DNA of 64,000 bases from Capsicum annuum (taxonomy: Eukaryota; Streptophyta; Magnoliopsida; Solanales; Solanaceae), in contig NW_025856849.1 in assembly GCF_002878395.1 (NCBI RefSeq), forward strand, positions 26,220 to 90,219. Reading direction: 5' to 3'. The notes under the pieces were generated by a model that was not told the origin of the DNA, searched no databases, and worked only from the letters and a program-made list of their open reading frames with translations. Both the position numbers and the translations under genes were made by a program. Below are positions 56,671 through 64,000 of the stretch, one piece after another; within the stretch, counting starts at the first letter, position 1; every line of letters begins with the position of its first letter.

Positions 56671-56949
56671 TTATCCTAGAGGAATATCTACTATGTTACA
56701 CCGTTTCTTTAGATAACTTATCCTTCTATTGTAATATGTTATGTCGATTCTAAGTCCATGTAAATCCCATATTATTTCACTTAAATATTCTTTGAAAAAT
56801 TCTGATTGTGATGTTTCTAGAGTTACTAATAAGTCCAGATAGTTACTCAAAACTATTTCTTCTACTACTTTGTCTGCCCTCTTTTTTATTTCTTCATTTA
56901 AAAGCCAATATCAGAATCGTATATCATTAGCAAAAGGATGTCTTTTCAT
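56671..56949 (-). pseudogene. EPRV D small ORF 3
   Basis: MKRHPFANDIRF is followed by one stop near 56913, then open to the DIPLG end. It overlaps small ORF 2 as ATGA. Confidence 0.72.
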
Positions 56950-57137
56950 TTATTATTATTTCTAGACCTAAGATGCTTTATAAATTCGTACTCTAAACCG
57001 GATACTATAGTGATTAGATTATCTAGTCTTCTCGGATCTTCTTTTGTATTATTTAGTCTTTTATATTCTAAGTATAAACTATATAAATTATTCTTAATTT
57101 CTTCTAATGATTTAGTATTTGTATGAGGTGTGTTCAT
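56946..57137 (-). CDS. EPRV D small ORF 2 (63 codons, intact)
   Basis: ATG at 57137, MNTPHTNTKSLEEIKNN to RNNNK. Nearly the same protein as 46189-45998. Unknown function. Confidence 0.6.
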   Translation of the reverse strand: MNTPHTNTKSLEEIKNNLYSLYLEYKRLNNTKEDPRRLDNLITIVSGLEYEFIKHLRSRNNNK

Positions 57138-57139
57138 TA

Positions 57140-57441
57140 AGCTAAATAAAAAGGATACATTTTCTCTGAAAATCTTTTCTACCCTTAGTTAGTAGTTAAT
57201 ATAAATTATTTGGTCTCTATCTTCTCCTAATCTATTATTTACTTCTTGTAGTTCTGTCCAGATTTCTTCTCTTGATTCTTTACAAAGCTCAAATAATTTA
57301 ATATTTAACTGCCTTTGTTTTATTAAGACCTTATATAAATTTATAAATTCTTTCTTTAAATTTCTAGTACACCCATAATATTCCGAATCTAATATTATTA
57401 GACGTTCATAGGGTCTGGGTTTCCTTTTATGAGTTCTTGAT
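57140..57441 (-). pseudogene. EPRV D small ORF 1, start lost
   Basis: Matches 28701-29003 from about codon 3. The ATG is removed by the D/E junction. A stop lies near 57190. Confidence 0.65.
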
Positions 57442-57442
57442 A

Positions 57443-58126
57443 CAAGAGACTATCTCCCTAAGAAGAAATATTATCTAAGAAAATCAAATGTAAGAAAGCC
57501 ATACCTAGATAAGAATAAACATGTAAGAAAATATAACACCGGTAGAACCTACAAAAATAAATTAGAATTTTTTACCTGCGGAAGCATAGAGCACTTAGCA
57601 AATTCTTTTCCAAAAAGAATCAATAATTGATCTAGGAATTGACCATTAATAGAAGATGTAAATGAAAATATAATAAATGTAGACGAATATATGTCAGATA
57701 ATGAAAGTATATACTCTATTAGAAGTATGGAAGTTTTTAAAGAAGAAGTAAATAAATCCGATTCTTCAGATTCTGGAGAAGAGGAATTTATAAATGAAAT
57801 AGGATTAGAAAAGACAAACTCAGACTACGATGATTTACTAAATTTGATAGAAGAATGTGAACATGAATTTGAGGAAAGAAAGGGATTAGACAGTAATTAG
57901 TGTTATTTTTTTAAGTGGTTTCCAAGTAAAAAGAAAAGGGCAAAATGTTGGAAATGTTACAAAGAAGGATGCATAAAATGTATAGAGAAAAACAACATCA
58001 CAAATCTTAGAAACTCCAAAATCAACACATAATTTAAATAAATTTTACAACAAGGAACCAATAACTAGAACAACAGAAAACAGAATATTAGAATTAGAAG
58101 AAAGAGTAAGAAGATTAGAGATAAGA
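57443..58126 (+). pseudogene. EPRV E: coat-protein C-terminal region
   Basis: A basic region (LPKKKYYLRKSN), then a knuckle reading EFFTCGSIEHLANSF, in which the first and last Cys are Phe. The acidic segment is open at 57691-57900 (MSDNESIYSIRSMEVFKEE). The second Cys motif has lost Cys residues (CYFFKWF, KCWKC) and is preceded by a stop at 57898-57900. A frameshift lies near 57992. Confidence 0.8.
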
Positions 58127-58903
58127 GTGTACAGTAAACAGATAATTAGAGAAGAAGATTTAGTAGAGGTAGAATTGTTAAATAAATTAGTTGAAAATAA
58201 TAAAGATAAACAAAAAAAATCAATGGAATTAGCATTTGAAGAAATGTTATGTAATGAAGAAAAGAAGATAAGCACTGTCAAAGTTTTTGCAAGAATAAAA
58301 ATTCAAGACTATGAGTTCCAGACATTAGCTATAGTTGATTCAGGTTGTACAAAAAATATTTTAAATAGTAGAATTTTACCATCAAAATTAATTACAAAAT
58401 TCCAAAACCTCAACTATCCATGCAAACGGACGGAACCTATACTACCTATACAGACTATATTCCAAAAGCAAAGGTAAGTTTTATTAATACTTGTGAAAAG
58501 TTCTACCAACCATCATATACACTCAATGAAATACTAGTTAGAGATTTAAACATAAAAACAGACTTTATCTTAGGATTAGATTTCATGATGCAAAATAATG
58601 GCGGATGTCTTGTTACAAAAAATTAGGTAATATTCGCTAGTAATATCACTCACTCACCAGTGCAGACACAATCCCTGCTAACTAAATATCGTTTCCTTAA
58701 AGATAAGACCGAAGAAAGAATAAAAAGCTCAAATGATCAAATAAAATCGAAAAAAACTCTAGAATGTGATAAAGGAGAAAATTGTACTTGTAATGATTAG
58801 GTAACAATGTATGAGTAATTATAAAATCTATTAACAGTAGGAGAAAAAAAGAGATTACACCTTAATAGAACTAGGAACATAATTATACAATTTTAGGAAA
58901 GGA
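58127..58903 (+). pseudogene. EPRV E: aspartic protease and linker
   Basis: 58127-58477 is open and carries LAIVDSGCTKNIL, an intact Asp-Ser-Gly active site. A frameshift near 58405 passes to 58420-58626 (IPKAKVSFINTC, FILGLDFMMQNNGG). Stops follow at 58624, 58798 and 58816. Confidence 0.8.
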
Positions 58904-59583
58904 ATGCAACAGATAGGGTTAATCAAAGATCAAAAAGACCTAGATAAAATAATACAAATCCTAGACAAACTAGAGATAATTGGGGAGAAACCCCGGCAAC
59001 ATTGGGACTCCAATCAAATTACCTGCAAATTAGAAATAATTAATTCTGAATATACTATAAAAATAACATCTATAGAAGCTACAAATGATGACCTTAAAGA
59101 CTTTGAAATACAAATAAAAGAGCTACTAGAATTAGGAAAAATTAGAAGATCCAAATTAAGACATAGATCAGCAGTTTTCATAACCATAGTGAAATAGTAA
59201 GAGGAAAAGCTAGAATGGTAATAAATTACAAAAGACTAAATAATAATACTGTTATGGATAGATATAAGTCACCAGATAGAATACAAGGAGGAAAAATATT
59301 TAGTAAATTTGATTGGAAATTCGAATATTGGCAGATTAAGATGCATGAAGAGAGTATAGAATGACAGCCTTCATATGTCCAGAAGGGAATTTGAGTGGCT
59401 GGTTATGCCTTTCGGATTAAAGATAGCCTCTCCAATTTTTCAAAGAAAAATGGATGGTATTTTTGGAGACTATAAAAATTTTGTATTGGTTTATGTAGAT
59501 GATATTCTAGTCTTTAGTAATAATATAAGGGAACATTTAGGACATTTACAACAAGATTTTAAATTATTTGGAGATAATGAATG
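58904..59583 (+). pseudogene. EPRV E: reverse transcriptase, truncated
   Basis: 58904-59197 is open (CKLEIINSEYTIK, IKELLELGKIRRSK). After a deletion near 59180 come MVINYKRLNNNT, SKFDWKFEYWQIKMHE, and, open at 59375-59584, FEWLVMPFGLKIASPIFQRK with VLVYVDDILVFSNN, the intact catalytic box. The 3' half and RNase H are missing; the LTR fragment Element 7 begins at about 59584. Confidence 0.84.
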
Positions 59584-60241
59584 AACACTATGCATACCTT
59601 GGTTCATAAATACACAAAGATTGACAGAGGAAATTCTTGATTCTGAATCTTCTATGAAAAGCCCTAGGTTATTCTTGAGAGGTTTTTGAGAGAAGAGAGT
59701 GTATTTTGGGTGAAAAGTTGCTAAATCATGTGTTAAAGGGCTTGAATAGGGGTGGGAGATTTACCTTTTTAACCATGGACGTGTCTTGTAATTTCAGTAA
59801 AAAAATTTTGAATTGGAACCCTGGTGCGACGTGGCGCTATCGTGTCGTGTCATTGGAATTTTACAATTGGAAAACTGAGGGATGGCGTGATGTGGAGCCA
59901 TCGCGTTACCCCTTCTTTTGTAACCTGGAACTTTGGCGTGATGCGGAGGAAATCACATTGAGACACTGGAAAAAGGACAATTGCCATTTTAGCTTGTGGC
60001 GCGGCGTGACACTAACTAATATGCCGCTGTTTTACGACGGAAACTTGAAATAGTCATAATTTCTTACCCGGTTATTGGATTTAGGAGAATTTTATATCGA
60101 TAGAAAGCTTATTGAATTTCCCACATAACAAAAAGTAAAAATCCTAAAAATACGACATGTAAAAAGGTGGATTAATATTTCAAAGAAAGATCCTAACATT
60201 TTTTAGATGATTTCAAGCTAGGCAAAGGTACGGGGTATTAC
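59584..60241 (-). mobile_element. Element 7: LTR fragment of the Element 1 family
   Basis: The reverse complement matches Element 1 3' LTR 2553-3210 (for example GAACACTATGCATACCTT against the LTR start region), ending GGGGTATTACA at 60241. Only the first ~660 bp of the LTR (element sense) is present. It contains three or four GC-rich module units (59825-60035). An open frame across these units is not a gene. Confidence 0.82.
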
Positions 60242-60558
60242 ATTTTAATAGCTTCTTTTATTTCTTTTTGGGGGAGTTATTTTTATGTTTTTTAGTTGTT
60301 CTATTAATTCTTCTATATTTTTATCTTGACTGTCTTTTTGTTTTTCTCTTTCTATATTTTTATTAAGTTCTAATCGTAATAAAATTATAATATTATTCTG
60401 TTTTATGATTAGAGTGTCTGTTTTCCCTGAGGATGATGATCTGATAATCCTTTGGGATTTGGTTGAATCTGTGTTGCCTTTTGTAATATTTCTAGATAAA
60501 GTTTATCATGTAGTAAATCACTCATTCGAGTATTATAATTTTTATTTGGTTAATTTCT
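60242..60558 (-). pseudogene. EPRV segment F: 130-codon ORF fragment
   Basis: A minus-strand piece of the 130-codon ORF (parallel to 42320-42611) and the first bases of the preceding coiled-coil frame, with small deletions. It is isolated between Elements 7 and 8. Confidence 0.78.
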
Positions 60559-62944
60559 TGTAACGCCCCAAATCTGGTACCCGGAACGCTACACGGTGCT
60601 CATGATCCCAAAGGACCACAAGCTAACCCATGACTATTATCTGTAATTGAGCACTAAATAATGTACTATAAATATGAGGAATATAAGCTGTAAGGCCATA
60701 AGGTTCAAAACTGAACTAATACTGAATATAAAACAATGTCTGTAATGGGGTATAACAATACCCAAAACTGAAATAAACTATTTGAAATATGATGTAGTCG
60801 AAAAGCCTCTAAACTATCTTATATTTATGGAGTTGATGGGACATCTCCCCAACTAACTCCGAACTACTAAAATAATGAAGTAATAAAATAATCATGCTAT
60901 CCTCGAATGATGAGGACTCGCTGCTAGTCTGGCTGCTGAACGTCTGATCTACTTAGGATGCTCGGGAGCTCGTGCTTCTAAACCAATGATATAAAACACC
61001 ATAGCAAAAATGCGTCAGTACATTAAATATACTAGTATGCAAGTGAGGTAGGCTGAATGCAAAGGGTTCAATTGCATGAACAATGCTAACTGACTGTATA
61101 ACATAAACATGAGAATGCATACATGAGTAAGTGACTGTGACTAAGAATGTGATATCACTGACTCATGAATTCTGATAACATGGATTTTCTGATATCTGAG
61201 TACTAATACTGGGATACTGAATGAATAAGTCTATTGAGTACTGAGGAACTGATGTTACATTACTTATAAAGGAATGACTGTTTCTGAAAATTCTAATTTA
61301 TAAAGAATTGTTCTGATTGACTGTATCTGACAGTCCTAAAATCTGAATACTGGTAACATGAATTTCATATAATTAATATACTATTAACTGGGTGATTGTG
61401 TCTGACAGTCCTGAAATCTAATGGAACTAGTTGAGTTTCGTACTATACTAAGTGACTATATCTGATAGTCCTGATATCTGAAGAACTATCTGAGTTCTAT
61501 TACTGAGACTAAGTGATTGTATCTGACAGTCCTGATTCTATAACTGAAACTGTGGGAGAATTCATCTAACCGATATGCCCCTAATAAGCTATTATAGTTG
61601 AGTTAGGGTCCAATCTGTAACCCCAATTAGAAGGGTGTTAATACCACGCCACTGGTAAGGACAAGCTGTGAGCGATCCCTTATATAGAAGGTACTCAAAG
61701 GAGAACGGTCGGACCCTCATATAATAGGTTAATCCACTTCATCTACTCTCAAAATAGCAGGTTTGATGTTTCAACCTACACTGGCTACGTAGTTCATGAG
61801 TGCAAGGACGACTTTTAAGAATCACACCCTCTAATAACAGGCGATTTCCCATCCTTGGGATCACTCGGTGCTAACTCCTACTCCCATCTGAATAGACACT
61901 AAACATGATAAACTAAATCAAACTGGACTGAGTTCATTGATTTCTGTTGATTAATGGAATACTACTGAGATTACTAGGATTACTGATTTTACTAAATTTT
62001 CCTGAGTCATATGACTGGCTGAATTCTACTGAACATAGCTTGACTGATGATATCATGAAAACATGATACTGGCTCTAGGCACACAGCTAAATTGTCGGGT
62101 ACAAGTACCCCCAAGAATCAATAGAAGGAAACTAACAAGGCATGACATTATTGAATACACTACCAATATCAACAATCCATAATACAATAAGTTAGGAATT
62201 TCATGAAGTACATGGTTATCATAATCTTGTACATGGAAGGAATGCATATAGGGAATGTCATAATTCCACATTCTAGCATCATGAGCATTTCAACAAACAT
62301 CTACATTGCACATCAATAGCATGGGAGTAATTTGAACATAAGGGTAAAACATGAATCCATCACTTAAGTCACTATATTACATAATTTCTAGTCTCTTAGG
62401 CATTTTGTCAAACACTTAGGGTGTATGAATTAGGGCATGACATAATCATCAAATTAACATATCATAACCAACTAAAATTCATGGTTTTCAACTCACATGC
62501 TAATATATTTTCATAAAAACACATAAAGATTCCAACTTGGGAATCATACAACAACAACCACATGAACATAATTAACACATAGCTTGAATATCATAAATCA
62601 TAGTTTAAAACTTGATTTTTGGGCTTCATGGATGGAAGGAATCCATGAATAAACACTATGCATACCTGAGTTAATGAATTTGGAAGGAGTACTGGAGAGT
62701 TCTTGTTATTTGGGCCTTGAATTTGATAGCTACGGTTCTTGTTCTTGAGATAAAAGGATTTTGTTCTTGAGAGAATGTAAGGAAAAGTGACGTAATAGGG
62801 GTTTTAGGGCATAATTTCGTGGTTAAAGGCTGATCTGGGTCATGGAAAAAGACCTAATTTCCTTTAGAAGGTTTTTATTTTTCGTCGCTGAAAACCCAAT
62901 TTGGATACCTAACGCGACACGGCGCTATCGCGTCGTGCCACTGG
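60559..62944 (-). mobile_element. Element 8: truncated LTR of the Element 1 family
   Basis: It starts TGTAACGCCCC and reads as the reverse complement of the Element 1 LTR from its end inward (CCGGAACGCTACACGGTGCTC; repeated CTGTCAGATA dyads at 61320-61540; the 62100-62650 region parallel to 3200-3700). It stops in the first GC-rich unit (62908-62934) at about 62944, so the last ~280 bp are missing. Overlap with Element 7 sequence shows they are separate copies or a duplicated end. Confidence 0.82.
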
Positions 62945-63129
62945 AAAGAAGTGATATAGATTTTTGTAAAAAAAATATATACTACACAACATTATGACCA
63001 AGATTAGAAAAAGAAGAAATATAGAAAGGCATATAAAAAAATTATTTCCCTAAGAAGAAATATTATCTAAGAAAATCAAATGCAAGAAATCCATACCTAG
63101 ATAAGAATAAACATGCAAGAAAATATAAC
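62945..63129 (+). pseudogene. EPRV segment G: coat-protein fragment
   Basis: A short plus-strand piece parallel to 49950-50140 (basic Lys/Tyr-rich coat-protein region), cut by Element 9 at 63130. Confidence 0.8.
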
Positions 63130-64000
63130 TGTAACGCCCCGAAAAATGGGTCCCGGAGTGTCACACGGTGCTTGAGGCTACGAGTAGCCCCAAGCTAACC
63201 CTTTGAGCCATTTTCATTCAGTTCAACACAAATCAATGGGTTTCCATAAATAACCCTCAAATATCAACAGAGTAATCATCATCCAAGAATAAAATAATTT
63301 TAGAAAGATAACAAAATACGACTTATTAGTCAACTCCCAACATCTATACTAGTCTGACAAGCCTCTAAGAGAATCAACAAAACCAGCGAGCCATTAAGAC
63401 ATACCCCAACTGACTCATACTTAGTTGTCAAATGTAAACAATTTCGTGAAACCAATATCAAACACCACGTCCTCGGAATATGAGGACTCACCACAACAGA
63501 GGATGTAGAACAGCGTGCCCAAAGAATCACTATCGAACCTGGAACTGAGCACCTGAACCTACATTCCGAGAAAATGCAGCCCACATCCGAAGATTTGGGT
63601 CAGTAGCATGGAAAGGAACCGCGTATATGGGGGTGTATGCAGTTGTATAAATATCATCATTATAAATATTTATAAGAAATATGCAGGATGTATGAAAGAC
63701 TCACATAGCCCAAAGAAAATCATCATAATCGTGAGAGGATGAAATAAGTACAATAACACATGTGAGTCATCATTTAATTTGTCAATCACTTTCAGTTCAT
63801 CAAGAATATCAATTCTCATAATGTAAATATCATTTAAATCTTTCGAAAGAATAACTTTCACAATTCCACTTTCAAATCACTTCACCATTCACCATAGACA
63901 CAAGGAAACACACACACACTAGGAGATTCTATAACCGACATAAACCATGTGAGCTACATGGAGTCCAACATACAACCCACATTGGGGAGAGACGTCCTAT
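63130..64000 (-). repeat. Element 9: LTR of the Element 2 family (runs off window)
   Basis: It starts TGTAACGCCCC and follows 4887-5757 and 12568-13430 closely to the window end. Whether it is a solo LTR or a full element cannot be seen. Confidence 0.88.

Larger units (their letters stand above)
51739..57442 (-). mobile_element. EPRV segment D
   Basis: A 5.7-kb minus-strand segment with no later insertion. Right to left: small ORFs 1-4, coiled-coil ORF, 130-codon ORF, movement protein, then a deletion straight into RT, RNase H and TAV. Coat protein and protease are missing. It meets segment E head-to-head at 57442. Confidence 0.88.
57443..59583 (+). mobile_element. EPRV segment E
   Basis: A plus-strand segment running from the coat-protein basic region through zinc knuckle, Cys motif, protease and RT up to just after the YVDD box, where Element 7 sequence begins. 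Broken throughout. Confidence 0.86.

Noticed and set aside
58045..58281. Leu/Ser/Phe-rich frames antisense to the viral protease (also near 23720, 40058 and 50644), membrane-protein-like
   Set aside because: They mirror A-rich viral coding sequence on the other strand; they are conserved only because the sense strand is.
59706..60053. 115-codon open frame rich in Trp and Arg
   Set aside because: It runs across the repeated GC-rich LTR module of Element 7; the peptide repeat mirrors the DNA repeat and no family is recognised.
1..64000. Host protein-coding, tRNA or rRNA genes
   Set aside because: None found. The TGGTATCAGAGC strings are primer sites, not tRNA genes; every longer coding signal belongs to a retrotransposon or the EPRV.

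Overview
This is plant nuclear DNA with no host gene that I can recognise. It is a repeat-only block made of nested long-terminal-repeat (LTR) retrotransposons and broken copies of an endogenous pararetrovirus (EPRV, family Caulimoviridae). The viral segments carry a 30K-type movement protein, a coat protein with a CCHC knuckle, a second Cys-rich motif, an aspartic protease, reverse transcriptase, RNase H, a separate viroplasmin/TAV gene and a tRNA-Met primer site. This set best fits the Solendovirus-like EPRVs (tobacco vein clearing virus / LycEPRV type) of Solanaceae. The retrotransposons are Ty3/gypsy chromoviruses of Tekay type or their derivatives. I therefore infer a solanaceous genome (Solanum, Capsicum or Nicotiana), in pericentromeric-type heterochromatin. 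Genus and species are inference. Two 100-N assembly gaps are present (8930-9029 and 23510-23609).

Layout. 1-23509 is a three-level nest. Element 3 (minus strand, non-coding interior 17365-21538) has Element 1 (plus strand, ~1 kb non-coding interior) inserted in one LTR. Element 1 in turn has Element 2 (4887-14992, minus strand, recognisable but dead gag-pol with a chromodomain) inserted in its 3' LTR, with the target duplication ATTCA. 23610-63129 is the EPRV cluster, read as segments of alternating strand: A(+) 23610-36925, B(-) 36926-46840, a fold-back mosaic 46841-47695, C(+) 47696-51738, D(-) 51739-57442, E(+) 57443-59583, F(-) 60242-60558 and G(+) 62945-63129. Later retrotransposons sit inside these segments: Element 4 (29322-34802, TSD TTAGT), solo LTR Element 5 (43133-45516, TSD GGTCT), solo LTR Element 6 (47887-49807, TSD AAGAG), and LTR pieces Elements 7, 8 and 9.

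How it fits together. Across copies the viral order is: intergenic promoter and leader, tRNA primer site, a chain of small overlapping ORFs (100, 63, ~92, ~101 codons), an ATG-less coiled-coil ORF, a ~130-codon ORF, movement protein, coat protein/Cys-rich/protease/RT/RNase H, then TAV. Every copy carries stops, frameshifts and deletions, and several have lost catalytic or zinc-binding residues, so the cluster looks like a fossil. Points most worth checking are: two paralogous small viral ORFs in tandem; an ATG-less viral ORF beginning at a conserved CTAGGATAA overlap; a hairpin beside the polypurine tract that is kept, with paired base changes, in four retrotransposon families; a GC-rich dyad module shared by unrelated LTRs, also with paired changes; an LTR pair with non-matching cores; and a probable assembly error at the first gap.
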